A DNA stretch of 64,000 nucleotides from Chitinophagaceae bacterium (lineage in GTDB: Bacteria; Bacteroidota; Bacteroidia; Chitinophagales; Chitinophagaceae), in the NCBI GenBank assembly GCA_016786845.1, contig JAEUVB010000008.1:62001-126000 (forward strand), read 5' to 3'. Below are positions 25,157-34,076 of this stretch, in pieces; position 1 is the stretch's first letter, and each line of letters starts with the position of its first letter. The position numbers and the translations under genes are program-made. Under the pieces are notes generated by a model. The model did not search any database, had not been told where the DNA came from, and saw only the letters and a program-made list of their open reading frames with translations.

Positions 25157-26608
25157 ATGGCAACCCAAAAGAATTTTCAGGATATCATCTCTCATTGCAA
25201 AGAATACGGATTTATTTTCCCTTCCAGCGAAATCTACGACGGCCTCAGTGCGGTATACGACTACGGACAGTGGGGCTCGGAATTGAAGAAAAATATCCGC
25301 GAATCCTGGTGGCGCAGTATGGTTTATCTCCACGAAAATATTGTGGGCATAGACTCTGCTATTTTTATGCATCCCACCACCTGGAAAGCCAGCGGACATA
25401 TCGATAATTTCAGCGATCCGATGATCGATAATAAGGACAGTAAAAAACGTTATCGCGTCGATCATCTCATTGAAGGGTTTGCGGAACAATTAGCCACCAC
25501 CGATCAGGCCGCTGCCGATGCGGTTCTTGCTTCCATGGATCAATTGCTCGCCGCCGATGATTTCGCCGGATTAAAAAACCTGATCGAAACCCATCAAATG
25601 AAATGTGCCGTAAGCAATACCTGCAATTGGACCGAAGTGCGTCAGTTCAATCTGATGTTTTCCACCCAACTCGGAAGTGTAGCCGATGAATCGGATACCA
25701 TCTACCTCCGCCCCGAAACGGCTCAGGGTATCTTCGTCAATTTCTTAAATGTACAGAAGACGGGCAGGATGAAAATTCCTTTCGGTATAGCCCAAGTGGG
25801 TAAGGCCTTCCGCAATGAAATCGTGGCCCGTCAATTCGTCTTCCGGATGCGCGAATTTGAACAAATGGAAATGCAATTCTTCGTTCGCCCCGGCACACAA
25901 AAACAATGGTACGAATACTGGAAAGAAGCCCGCATGAAATGGCATCTCGAATTGGGTATCCCTGCCGATCAATATCGTTTTCACGACCATGTAAAACTCG
26001 CTCACTATGCCGATGCCGCCTGTGACATCGAATACAATTTCCCCATCGGATTTAAAGAAGTGGAAGGCATACACAGTCGCACCGACTTCGATCTGAAAAG
26101 TCATCAGGAACACAGCAAAAAGAAGATGCAGTATTTCGACAATGACCTGGATGAAAACGGCAAACCTTTTGGCAACTATATACCTTATGTCGTAGAAACA
26201 TCCATCGGTTTGGACCGCGCCATCTTGATGGTGATTTCTGAAGCCTATACCGAAGAAGATCTGAGTACCGAAGAGAAACAAGATAGTCGGGTAGTACTGA
26301 AATTCCCGCCGAAACTGGCACCCATTAAATTGGCCGTATTGCCTTTGATGAAGAAAGATGGTCTGGCTGAAATTGCCCGCGAGTTGGTAGCCGATTGTCG
26401 TCAGCAGTTCTATTGTTTTTATGAAGAAAAGGATAGCATCGGTAAACGCTATCGTCGCATGGATGCCCTGGGTACTCCTTTCTGCGTCACCATCGATCAT
26501 CAAACCAAGGAAGACGGAACCGTCACCATACGCCACCGCGATAGCATGGAACAAGAACGCATACCAATGAGCGAAGTGAAAAATTTGGTGATGAACGCTT
26601 TAAAATAA
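25157..26608 (+). CDS. glyS: glycyl-tRNA synthetase (dimeric type)
   Basis: 483 residues from the ATG at 25157. Single-chain alpha2 class II enzyme of the eukaryote/archaea-like type, as usual in Bacteroidota, not the alpha2beta2 form. Class II motif 2 is FRNEIVARQFVFRMREFEQMEMQFF (starting near 220), preceded by YLRPETAQGIFVNF (about 187-200). Motif 3 is ETSIGLDRAI (about 345-354). The C-terminal anticodon-binding domain begins near 385 (KLAVLPLMKKDGL). The DUF-like lipoprotein gene downstream starts 4 bases after its stop and may be cotranscribed. Confidence 0.96.
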   Translation: MATQKNFQDIISHCKEYGFIFPSSEIYDGLSAVYDYGQWGSELKKNIRESWWRSMVYLHENIVGIDSAIFMHPTTWKASGHIDNFSDPMIDNKDSKKRYRVDHLIEGFAEQLATTDQAAADAVLASMDQLLAADDFAGLKNLIETHQMKCAVSNTCNWTEVRQFNLMFSTQLGSVADESDTIYLRPETAQGIFVNFLNVQKTGRMKIPFGIAQVGKAFRNEIVARQFVFRMREFEQMEMQFFVRPGTQKQWYEYWKEARMKWHLELGIPADQYRFHDHVKLAHYADAACDIEYNFPIGFKEVEGIHSRTDFDLKSHQEHSKKKMQYFDNDLDENGKPFGNYIPYVVETSIGLDRAILMVISEAYTEEDLSTEEKQDSRVVLKFPPKLAPIKLAVLPLMKKDGLAEIARELVADCRQQFYCFYEEKDSIGKRYRRMDALGTPFCVTIDHQTKEDGTVTIRHRDSMEQERIPMSEVKNLVMNALK

Positions 26609-26612
26609 GAGG

Positions 26613-27140
26613 ATGAAATCCAATCTGTTACTCCTTGGAATATTGTTGCTGTTTACAGCCTTCATGCAGATCGGATGTAAGTCTAAAGCACCCAAGGAAA
26701 CAGACTCTGTGAGTGTCAGCAATTTCGAACATCTCGTGATTGAGCATACAGGATTTGCCAATGAAGAAGATCAGGCTTTGCTCGATTTTTTTCAGGATTC
26801 ATCTTTCTATCAAAAACTCCAACCGGTGAGTATCTTCAATCAACGCGTGAAGGATCGTGTGGCCGATTATTTATTGTCGCATCTGAAAGCCGTCAATACA
26901 CTTAGACTCTTGGGTGTTACCCATTGCTATGATTACGATGAGAAAGTGAGCGCCTACTACATCACTTATTACAAAAATAAAAACACCGATAAAATGTGGG
27001 GCTGTAAACTGACCTATAAGCTCGGAAAATACAGACTGGCCTATCAAAATGTATCTGCCTTGAACGATCGGGATTTTGTGGCAAATTACAATCGGAATGC
27101 CACCAATATCAACGAAGCGATTCAAAAAGTAAAACCCTAA
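26613..27140 (+). CDS. lipoprotein of unknown function
   Basis: 175 residues. Lipoprotein signal peptide with Cys22 (lipobox MQIGC). The mature part has FEHLVIEHTGFANEEDQALLDFFQ and a beta-rich C-terminal half (YDYDEKVSAYYITYYKNKNTDKMWGCK). I recognise no family. It starts 4 bases downstream of glyS, so translation depends at least in part on the glyS transcript. Confidence 0.65.
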   Translation: MKSNLLLLGILLLFTAFMQIGCKSKAPKETDSVSVSNFEHLVIEHTGFANEEDQALLDFFQDSSFYQKLQPVSIFNQRVKDRVADYLLSHLKAVNTLRLLGVTHCYDYDEKVSAYYITYYKNKNTDKMWGCKLTYKLGKYRLAYQNVSALNDRDFVANYNRNATNINEAIQKVKP

Positions 27141-27204
27141 GGACAATTTTTCCCCTTGGGGCAAACTTATCGCTCGGAATAAATACTTGTATCCAATGGC
27201 TGCC

Positions 27205-27212
27205 TATATTTG
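27205..27212 (+). promoter_or_regulatory. -7 element TATATTTG for the DUF922 gene
   Basis: Exact match 4 bases before the ATG at 27217 (10 bases before an alternative ATG at 27223). Confidence 0.6.
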
Positions 27213-27216
27213 ATTT

Positions 27217-27801
27217 ATGCGCATGTTCATTCTCGTCTGCGGTTTATTCTTGAGCCAAAATATTTTTGCTCAAGCTTCCTTTGCCGAAGTGCTGGTTTAC
27301 GATGATACGGTTTACGATCATTCAAAGTTTATTTCTTATAAAGATTATCCCCTCCTGACCTGGAGTGATTTTCAAGGTAAAGTAAAAACAGAACAAGGCT
27401 TTGAAGCACAAACGGTTTACGCCATGAGTTACAGCCTGAGCACGAGTTCAGGTAAAGGGAAGAAGCAAGTGAAGTTGAAAATTGCCTGCTATTTTAATAA
27501 AGAAAAATCATGGAACCTCGGTCCCAACTATACCGACGATTTACTCGAACATGAACGACTGCATTTCATGATTGCCGTATGGTATTTTGCGCAGTTTAAA
27601 CAAGAGTTGCTTACACGGAATTTTCCCAACACATCGGTCACTCAGGATATTCGAAATCTGTACAATAAGTATTCGGCAGATTGTAAGAAAATGCAATCGG
27701 TTTACGATGAAGAAACCAACCACAGCATTCAAAAGGATCAACAGCTCCTGTGGGAAACCAGGGTAAAGGCAGAACTGGAAAAGTTGAAGGACTATCTCTA
27801 A
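27217..27801 (+). CDS. DUF922 family secreted zinc-protease-like protein
   Basis: 194 residues. Signal peptide ending IFAQ (about residue 19). Typical DUF922 features: LTWSDFQGK near 48-56, the HExxH-type zinc motif HERLH (112-116) within LLEHERLHF, and the C-terminal YDEETNHS segment near 160. The family is predicted to be metal-dependent peptidases; the substrate is unknown. Two starts six bases apart (27217, 27223) give almost the same signal peptide. Confidence 0.8.
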   Translation: MRMFILVCGLFLSQNIFAQASFAEVLVYDDTVYDHSKFISYKDYPLLTWSDFQGKVKTEQGFEAQTVYAMSYSLSTSSGKGKKQVKLKIACYFNKEKSWNLGPNYTDDLLEHERLHFMIAVWYFAQFKQELLTRNFPNTSVTQDIRNLYNKYSADCKKMQSVYDEETNHSIQKDQQLLWETRVKAELEKLKDYL

Positions 27802-27815
27802 AGGAATACAATAAG

Positions 27816-28445
27816 TTATTGCCCCCAGGTCGACGGACTTTCACGCCATTGTTTCAGCAATTCTACATCAGCTTCAGCAATGAGTTTTTTATCCAGGGCC
27901 ACTTCAATCAAGGCATTATAGTTACTCAAACTCAGGGTTTTGATACCTGCCTCTCCAAACACTTTCTCAGCCACCGGAAATCCATAAGTAAATACACTGC
28001 TCATACCAATCACCTCACCGCCCGCAGCCTGTATGGCCACGATGGCTTCCATACTGCTCTTGCCGGTACTGATGAGATCTTCGATCACTACTACTTTTTG
28101 TCCGGCCTCAAGTACCCCTTCAATCTGATTGCCCATGCCATGTTCCTTGGGTTTGGAACGAACATAAATAAAGGGCAGACTCAGCAAATCGGCAATCAAG
28201 GCCCCATGCGGAATGCCGGCAGTCGCTACTCCTGCAATCACTTCGGCATCCGGAAATTCGGAGAAGACCGCATTGGTGAGTTCGCTTTTGATAAAGTCGC
28301 GCACATGCGGATAAGAAAGAATTTTTCGATTATCACAATAGATTGGACTCTTCCATCCACTGGCCCAGGTGAATGGTTGTTGCGGATTCAACTTTACTGC
28401 ATTAATTTGCAGCAGTTTCTCGGCTACGGCATATTCTCTCTTCAT
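27816..28445 (-). CDS. pyrE: orotate phosphoribosyltransferase
   Basis: 209 residues from the ATG at 28445. Transfers phosphoribose from PRPP to orotate, giving OMP in pyrimidine synthesis. Seen: FTWASGWKSPIYCDNRKILS (25-44), GVATAGIPHG (72-81), and the PRPP loop VVVIEDLISTGKS (118-130). Longer upstream in-frame ATGs would run through the promoter and into the divergent NUDIX gene, so they are rejected. The -7 element TAGGTTTG ends 6 bases before this ATG. Confidence 0.95.
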   Translation of the reverse strand: MKREYAVAEKLLQINAVKLNPQQPFTWASGWKSPIYCDNRKILSYPHVRDFIKSELTNAVFSEFPDAEVIAGVATAGIPHGALIADLLSLPFIYVRSKPKEHGMGNQIEGVLEAGQKVVVIEDLISTGKSSMEAIVAIQAAGGEVIGMSSVFTYGFPVAEKVFGEAGIKTLSLSNYNALIEVALDKKLIAEADVELLKQWRESPSTWGQ

Positions 28446-28451
28446 AGCCGG

Positions 28452-28459
28452 CAAACCTA
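28452..28459 (-). promoter_or_regulatory. -7 element TAGGTTTG for pyrE
   Basis: Minus-strand TAGGTTTGCCGGCTATG: six bases between the -7 element and the start codon. Confidence 0.65.
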
Positions 28460-28494
28460 CAGCAGGAAAACCTATAATACAAATTGCACACGTC

Positions 28495-29103
28495 ATGATT
28501 AAAATCATTCTCAATGAAAGCAGATTTTATCTGACCGATGACCATGCATCATTGTTGAATTCCTTGCCCGAGAAAAAGGCCTTATTGGTATTTACCCTCA
28601 CGCCTCAGAAAATCCTGGATCTTCTGGATTTGATGCTCATCTCTGAAATAGATACGGTGATTATAGCGGGTGATGTAGCAGAAAACCTCAACCTGTTTAA
28701 AAACACCTTCCCCCTCATATTGGCCGCCGGAGGCGTGGTATACAATGCCAAGGATGAATTACTCTTCATATTCCGTCGGGGGAAATGGGACCTGCCGAAA
28801 GGGAAACTCGATCCCGGTGAGGATTTGCCCGCCTGTGCCCTCCGTGAAGTAACGGAAGAGACAGGTGTCGATGGGCTGTCTATCGTTCGCCCGATCTGCA
28901 CCTCTTACCATATTTATCTGGAAGGGGAATATTTACTGAAAGAAACACATTGGTACCTAATGATTTCGGCCGGCCGTTATCTGAAGCCGCAAAAATCGGA
29001 AGGTATCACGAAAGCCCTTTGGGTACATAAAAACAATATCCACCTGCAATTGGGAAAGACTTATGAAACGGTGGTTGATATTTTCAAACTGCTATCAAAG
29101 TAA
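28495..29103 (+). CDS. NUDIX hydrolase
   Basis: 202 residues from the ATG at 28495, divergent from pyrE with 49 bases between the starts. An N-terminal ~75-residue domain of unknown fold precedes a NUDIX domain with AAGGVVYNAKDELLFIFRRGKWDLPKGKLD. The box G-x5-E-x7-REVxEExG is complete (GKLDPGEDLPACALREVTEE then TG). It hydrolyses a nucleoside diphosphate linked to another moiety; the exact substrate cannot be deduced. The divergent arrangement with pyrE might mean shared regulation. Confidence 0.88.
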   Translation: MIKIILNESRFYLTDDHASLLNSLPEKKALLVFTLTPQKILDLLDLMLISEIDTVIIAGDVAENLNLFKNTFPLILAAGGVVYNAKDELLFIFRRGKWDLPKGKLDPGEDLPACALREVTEETGVDGLSIVRPICTSYHIYLEGEYLLKETHWYLMISAGRYLKPQKSEGITKALWVHKNNIHLQLGKTYETVVDIFKLLSK

Positions 29104-29126
29104 AAACCCGCCTTTCGATGGGTTTT
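29103..29126 (+). terminator. terminator after the NUDIX gene
   Basis: Short stem AAAACCC / GGGTTTT with a 10-base loop and T-rich end. Confidence 0.6.
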
Positions 29127-29443
29127 TGGGATTGAAAAAGTCACATAAATAACCTACTGAAAACAAAGGTATTCAGCACGAATCATTGAGGCCTAAGAAA
29201 TGAGTAAACGGTACTTTATGTTGAGGATTTGGTATTTCCCATTGAGGATTTGGTAAGAAATATTTCCGACCGAAAAAAATGTTACAACAAAATCTATAAC
29301 CATTTTGGGGTATATTCTGATGTGGTTTTGTGGTATGGTTTCATCGGACCTGATTCTATTTTTGAGATTAAATTATCCATTACTTTATTAAATTGCACCG
29401 GATTCAGCCGTAAATGGCGTGATTGAAAAGAATCCCAAACGTT
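29127..29443. other. intergenic region before radC
   Basis: About 315 AT-rich bases. It contains a direct repeat TTGAGGATTTGGTA at 29221-29234 and again about 22 bases later. A 65-codon plus-strand frame here lacks any start signal and is not called. Nothing else recognised. Confidence 0.5.
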
Positions 29444-30133
29444 ATGAAATCGAATCATATTAAGTCATGGTCCGAGGAGGACCGTCCCCGTGAAAAACTC
29501 ATGATGAAAGGCCCGCAAGCATTATCGCATGCCGAACTGCTGGCCATACTCATCAATACCGGTACCCGCGACAGGACTGCGCTCGATATCGCAAGGGAAA
29601 TACTGGTCCGCAGTCGCGACAATCTTCAGGAATTAGGTAAAATGAGCCTCACCGATATCCGAAAGATCAAAGGCATGGGCGACAAAAAATCGATCACTGT
29701 TTTGGCTGCATTAGAATTAGGGAAGCGCAGACAATTGGCAGATGCGCTAGAAAATCCTAAGATTACAACCAGTCGGGATGGCTTTAATCTTCTGCAACCT
29801 TATTTTATGGGTTTGACGGCCGAGCAATTCTATGTGCTCTACCTGAGTCATAGCAATCGGGTCGTATCGGTTCAGCCTGTGAGTCAGGGTGGCATTACCG
29901 CTACCGTTGTAGACCCACGTATCTTATTTAAGAAGGCCCTCGAACTCAATGGGGTCACGCAAATGGTGATGGCCCACAATCATCCATCCGGCAATCTCAC
30001 GCCTTCCGAAGCCGATAAGAAGCTGACCCAAAAAGTAAAGGAGGCCGGACTCTTACTCGAAATCCGTTTGATCGATCATTTGATTATTAGTGAAAACCGG
30101 TATTATAGTTTTTCCGATGAAGGAATGCTGTGA
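29444..30133 (+). CDS. radC: RadC family JAB-domain protein
   Basis: 229 residues from the ATG at 29444. N-terminal helix-hairpin-helix type region (LSHAELLAILINTGTRDRTALD, then IRKIKGMGDKK) and a C-terminal JAB/MPN-like metalloprotein domain with the motif HNHPSG...S..D (near 178-190). The family was linked to DNA repair historically, but its biochemical role is unsettled. Its stop lies one base from the stop of the convergent UPF0173 gene, so there is no room for a separate terminator. Confidence 0.92.
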   Translation: MKSNHIKSWSEEDRPREKLMMKGPQALSHAELLAILINTGTRDRTALDIAREILVRSRDNLQELGKMSLTDIRKIKGMGDKKSITVLAALELGKRRQLADALENPKITTSRDGFNLLQPYFMGLTAEQFYVLYLSHSNRVVSVQPVSQGGITATVVDPRILFKKALELNGVTQMVMAHNHPSGNLTPSEADKKLTQKVKEAGLLLEIRLIDHLIISENRYYSFSDEGML

Positions 30134-30134
30134 T

Positions 30135-30815
30135 TTATAAGGTGGTGGATTCACCAATATCAAGTAAAATCAGCTCCGCACCATCTTGTTGAAATCTGGC
30201 CTTCGCTTGTTCATGATCGATTTTGATATAGCCGAAGGTATCATAATGTACCCCGACTATTTTCTTACATTGTATCATACCCGAAGCTTTGATGGCATCG
30301 TCGATACCCATGGTGAAATTGTCGCCTATGGGTAAAACGGCAAATTTTAATTTCGCCCATAAAGGAAGGAGTTGCATATCCATGGTGAGTGCCGTATCGC
30401 CACTGTAGTAAAATGATTCTTCTCCCGCATAGATGATAAAGCCCATCGGATTGCCTCCGTAATTACCATCTGGCAGACTGCTGCTATGTTGTGCCACCAC
30501 ACATTTGAGACGGAAATCTTCAAAGTCCCACTGCCCGCCGGTATTCATAGGGTGAGTATGGGTAACGCCTTTGCCGTGCAGCCATTCATGAACTTCCCAA
30601 TTGCAAATCACCTTCGCTCCTGTGCGCAGGGCAATGGCTTCGCAATCCAAAATATGATCGGCATGACCATGAGACAATAAGATATAATCGGCCTGGATCT
30701 GGTCTACATGAATCGAATGTGCCAATTCATTGCCGGAAATAAAAGGATCAAATAATAGATTCTTGCCATTGACTTGAACCGAAAAGCAGGCATGGCCGTA
30801 AAAAGTGAGTTTCAT
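30135..30815 (-). CDS. UPF0173 metal-dependent hydrolase
   Basis: 226 residues. Metallo-beta-lactamase fold: HGHADH motif at 49-54 (His49, His51, Asp53, His54). Also GHACFSV at 7-13, GEESFYYSGDT near 135-145 and the late VGVHYDTFGYIKIDHEQA. UPF0173 proteins are predicted Zn hydrolases related to UlaG; the substrate is unknown. Convergent with radC at its 3' end. A near -7 match (TACATTTA) lies upstream. Confidence 0.88.
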   Translation of the reverse strand: MKLTFYGHACFSVQVNGKNLLFDPFISGNELAHSIHVDQIQADYILLSHGHADHILDCEAIALRTGAKVICNWEVHEWLHGKGVTHTHPMNTGGQWDFEDFRLKCVVAQHSSSLPDGNYGGNPMGFIIYAGEESFYYSGDTALTMDMQLLPLWAKLKFAVLPIGDNFTMGIDDAIKASGMIQCKKIVGVHYDTFGYIKIDHEQAKARFQQDGAELILLDIGESTTL

Positions 30816-30872
30816 TGTTTAGGATATTAGGTCAGGTAAATGTAAAAACTTTTCATGGGCCGGCGATCATTT

Positions 30873-31370
30873 TTAAACTTCAGCCCCACTAATTTTTTTC
30901 TCCATGATATAATCATTGAGCCAAAATTTATCCAAGGGAATGTCTATGGTTTCGACAATGCGAAATCCCATTTTTTCGTAAAAATGAAGCGCCGGATTAC
31001 TTCGATTAACATTGAGTGTCATGGTCTCAAAACCCAAATCACCGCTCAGTTTTTCCAGGGCTTGCATCAGCAGGCGACCCAGACCTTTTCCCTTACATTC
31101 CGGTTGCAAATAAAGCTTACTCAGTTTGATTTGATCTCCTTCCTCGATCAAATGTGCATAGCCCAACAAATGTCCCGCATCCTTCACCATCAGGAAATGA
31201 TGTCCTTCCGCTGTCAGTTGTTGGCCGATCAGGGTTTCATTGTAAAACAGGTTCAACATATAATCGATCTGCTCCTGCGAAATGATAGCCGGATAGGTAG
31301 CTTTCCAACTGGCATGCGCTAAGGCAATAATGTCGGGTATGTCGGCAGACGTGGGTTTCAGAATTTCCAT
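30873..31370 (-). CDS. GNAT family N-acetyltransferase
   Basis: 165 residues. Acetyl-CoA dependent acetyltransferase fold: N-terminal IIALAHASWKATYP, the central LSKLYLQPECKGKGLGRLLM (with the Q/R-x-x-G-x-G/A pyrophosphate loop CKGKGLG near 95-101), and the C-terminal NPALHFYEKMGFRIVE. The acceptor substrate cannot be predicted. Single gene, divergent from the M20 peptidase. Confidence 0.88.
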   Translation of the reverse strand: MEILKPTSADIPDIIALAHASWKATYPAIISQEQIDYMLNLFYNETLIGQQLTAEGHHFLMVKDAGHLLGYAHLIEEGDQIKLSKLYLQPECKGKGLGRLLMQALEKLSGDLGFETMTLNVNRSNPALHFYEKMGFRIVETIDIPLDKFWLNDYIMEKKISGAEV

Positions 31371-31449
31371 ATTGGTGACAAAGATGTAAAGATTATTTAG
31401 TTATTTTACACCCTCCTAAAACGATTCTTCATACTTTAAATATTTGATC

Positions 31450-32823
31450 ATGCAAGCATGGAAAGACTATCAAAGTCAGCATCAGGATAAGTTCCTGAAC
31501 GAACTCATTGAATTATTGAAAATACCTTCCGTGAGCGCTATGCCGGCTCACAATGAAGATACGGCCCGTTGTGCCGAAGCCGTCAAGCAAGCACTGTTGG
31601 CTGCCGGTTGTGATACGGCCGAAGTATGCGCCACAGCCGGTCATCCTATCGTATACGGTGAAAAGATCATAGACCCCTCACTCCCAACCGTCCTCACTTA
31701 CGGTCACTACGATGTTCAACCTCCCGATCCACTTGACCTGTGGACCAGCGGACCTTTTGAACCCCGTATTACTGACGGTAAAATCTATGCCCGCGGCGCC
31801 TGCGACGATAAAGGACAAATGTTCATGCATGTAAAGGCATTGGAGATTATGAATCAAACCGGCACGGTTGCCTGCAATGTAAAATTCATCATCGAAGGAG
31901 AAGAAGAAGTTGGCAGTACCAACTTGGGCAAGTTTCTCGAAGACAATAAAGATCGCCTGAAGGCCGACATCGTCTTGGTGAGCGATACCTCCATGATCAG
32001 TATGGAGCACCCGAGTATAGAGACCGGTCTGCGCGGTCTGGCTTATATGGAAGTGGAAGTGGTTGGTCCAAACCGCGACTTACACTCCGGTGTATATGGC
32101 GGTGCCGTGGCCAATCCGATCACGATATTAAGTAAAATGATCGCCAGTCTGCACGACGAAAACAACCATATCACGGTTCAGGGCTTCTACGATAAAGTAC
32201 AAAACCTGACCGACGAAGAACGTAAAGCACTCAATTCTGCGCCTTTCGATTTGCAGGAATATAAAGATGAACTCGGCATTCGTGAAGATTGGGGTGAAAC
32301 AGGTTATACAGCACTGGAACGTACCGGTGTTCGACCTACACTCGAACTCAATGGGATCTGGGGCGGATATATAGGCGAAGGTGCCAAGACCGTTTTACCA
32401 TCGAAAGCGAATGCAAAAATATCCATGCGTCTGGTACCGGATCAAAACTCACATGAGATCGCAGAATTGTTTACCAAACATTTCAACCAAATCGCACCGG
32501 GTTGCGTGAAGGTGAAAGTAACGGAACATCATGGCGGCGAACCCGTGGTAACACCCACGAATTCCATTGCCTATAAAGCAGCGGAAAAAGCGATTACAAC
32601 TACGTTTAACAAGAGCCCTATTCCTACCCGCGGTGGTGGCAGTATTCCGATTATCGCCCTGTTTGAAAAAACACTGGGATTGAAAACGGTCCTCATGGGC
32701 TTTGGCTTAGACAACGATAATATTCATTCGCCTAACGAAAAATTCGATCTGGCCAATTATTATAAAGGCATAGAAACTATTCCTTATTTCCATCTGTATT
32801 TCGCGGAAATGAGCAAAGGATAA
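31450..32823 (+). CDS. M20 family dipeptidase
   Basis: 457 residues from the ATG at 31450. Two-zinc aminoacyl-peptide hydrolase. Metal-site motifs: GHYDVQPPDP (near 82-91), GACDDKGQ (near 113-120), EGEEEVGS (near 147-154), and a C-terminal DNDNIHSPNE. The dimerisation domain has RDLHSGVYGG. Likely cytoplasmic and active on di- or tripeptides. A near -7 match (AATATTTG) ends only 3 bases before the ATG. A strong terminator follows. Confidence 0.92.
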   Translation: MQAWKDYQSQHQDKFLNELIELLKIPSVSAMPAHNEDTARCAEAVKQALLAAGCDTAEVCATAGHPIVYGEKIIDPSLPTVLTYGHYDVQPPDPLDLWTSGPFEPRITDGKIYARGACDDKGQMFMHVKALEIMNQTGTVACNVKFIIEGEEEVGSTNLGKFLEDNKDRLKADIVLVSDTSMISMEHPSIETGLRGLAYMEVEVVGPNRDLHSGVYGGAVANPITILSKMIASLHDENNHITVQGFYDKVQNLTDEERKALNSAPFDLQEYKDELGIREDWGETGYTALERTGVRPTLELNGIWGGYIGEGAKTVLPSKANAKISMRLVPDQNSHEIAELFTKHFNQIAPGCVKVKVTEHHGGEPVVTPTNSIAYKAAEKAITTTFNKSPIPTRGGGSIPIIALFEKTLGLKTVLMGFGLDNDNIHSPNEKFDLANYYKGIETIPYFHLYFAEMSKG

Positions 32824-32846
32824 GTCTAAACCATATTCTATAGATA

Positions 32847-32881
32847 TAAAAAAAGTGCAGCCCGAGGGTTGCACTTTTTTT
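32847..32881 (+). terminator. terminator after the dipeptidase gene
   Basis: 11-bp stem AAGTGCAGCCC / GGGTTGCACTT (one G-U pair, tight GA turn) followed by about eight T. Confidence 0.82.
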
Positions 32882-32963
32882 TAGGTTGATTGGGTTGGTG
32901 TTTTAGGTTGATTGAGTTGGTGTGTTAGGTTGATTAAGTTGGTGTTTTAGGTTGATTGGGTTT
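32880..32963. repeat. 22-bp tandem repeat, nearly four copies
   Basis: Unit TTTAGGTTGATTGGGTTGGTGT in about 3.8 copies with substitutions GGG/GAG/AAG at one site. It sits directly between the dipeptidase terminator and the 3' end of the DUF4412 gene. The unit length is not a multiple of 3, so it is not a protein repeat. Confidence 0.85.
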
Positions 32964-32967
32964 TGGA

Positions 32968-33846
32968 TTAGCGCTCATCTTTATACCCATTCCACATGTC
33001 ACGAATACTTGGCATCTGTGTCACTTCATATCCTGCAGTACTAAACATTTCATCAGGTACGGATCCAAGTTTGAAGTTTTTAAACGTCATGATCGATTCA
33101 TCGATATGGCGGTCTTTCGGGAACACATGCATACGAATCACCACGCCTTTCATGCCCGCTTTGTGATAGGCATTGTTGGTAGCCGATCGCGAACTGGCAA
33201 AGGCGGAATACATGGCATTGTTGAATTGGTTATAATCAATTTTTACATCGGTCGATACCCAGATCTCTGAACGGTATTTTTCATTTTCATAATTGTACTT
33301 GCGGCACTTATAGCCTTCGATCGTCTGATATTCATCGGTTGCGACTAAAGTGGCATCACCTTCTTCCAACATGCGATTCTCTTTTTCGACTGCACCCTTC
33401 ACGGCCCAATCCATGGTTTTCAATTCCATTTGCATGCCGGTCTTCTTACCTTTTTTATCGGTCATCAGCATGATGCTTTTTCCTTCTTTGAAATTCATAA
33501 TGGTTCTATCCATTTCCGATTTGCGGCTTTCAAATGTCATCACAGAGGCACAATCGTAATTTTTGTAGTAATACGAAATGCTTGCATTGTTTTTCGGTTT
33601 CTCCGGATATTCCATCACCAGGGTCATGCTCATGGTTGGAAATGGTTTGATGCCCGCTCGTTGTTGTTTGTCTTTTTCATCCCAGGTATCGAGTCTTTCA
33701 TCAACGGCCTTTTCGCCCTTCTGACGTTCGCCTTCATGTTTTTCTTCCTGATTTTTTTCTACGGCTCGGCGCACATATCCGCGTTGTGCAGTGGCAGAAA
33801 ATGACAGCGATAAAATCAATAAAGCAGGAAATAGAATCTTGTGCAT
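32968..33846 (-). CDS. DUF4412 domain secreted protein
   Basis: 292 residues from the ATG at 33846 (signal peptide MHKILFPALLILSLSFSATAQ). A highly charged spacer with KNQEEKHEGERQKGEK follows, then a DUF4412-like domain: FPTMSMTLVMEYPEKP, ISYYYKNYDCASVMTFE, TIEGYKCRKYNYENE and EIWVSTDVKIDYNQF. Periplasmic or surface location is inferred from the signal. Function unknown. Confidence 0.75.
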   Translation of the reverse strand: MHKILFPALLILSLSFSATAQRGYVRRAVEKNQEEKHEGERQKGEKAVDERLDTWDEKDKQQRAGIKPFPTMSMTLVMEYPEKPKNNASISYYYKNYDCASVMTFESRKSEMDRTIMNFKEGKSIMLMTDKKGKKTGMQMELKTMDWAVKGAVEKENRMLEEGDATLVATDEYQTIEGYKCRKYNYENEKYRSEIWVSTDVKIDYNQFNNAMYSAFASSRSATNNAYHKAGMKGVVIRMHVFPKDRHIDESIMTFKNFKLGSVPDEMFSTAGYEVTQMPSIRDMWNGYKDER

Positions 33847-34027
33847 GATCTTTTTTTTAAGGCACAAAGTTCGGGGTCATTTAGCAATCGCTTATAGTTG
33901 ATTGAGTAAGTGGCGTTATGTTTTGAGTAAATGACAGGTAGGGTAAAAATCTGGTGAAATATGAACACCGGAACGAGTCCGCTTTCCGGAATAAAACATG
34001 CTCCACTTCAAGGATTTCATGCCTCAG

Positions 34028-34070
34028 CCCTGAAAGGGCGACATCCATTTGCGATGGGTGAAGCCCATCG
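34028..34070. repeat. REP-like hairpin element
   Basis: Two adjacent small hairpins: CCCTGAAAGGG (34028-34038) and CGATGGG-TGAAG-CCCATCG (34052-34070, 7-bp perfect stem). This pairing of CCCTGAAAGGG with a GATGGG/CCCATC hairpin is a dispersed intergenic repeat that I associate with Bacteroidota genomes; that is from memory. Confidence 0.7.
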
Positions 34071-34076
34071 TCCCTA

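Noticed and set aside
25745..26554. 269-codon minus-strand frame inside glyS.
   Set aside because: Antisense shadow of a certain housekeeping gene.
27750..28502. 250-codon plus-strand frame over pyrE.
   Set aside because: Antisense shadow; pyrE shows all its motifs on the minus strand.
29229..29426. 65-codon plus-strand frame before radC.
   Set aside because: No start signal, no recognisable protein, overlaps a direct repeat.
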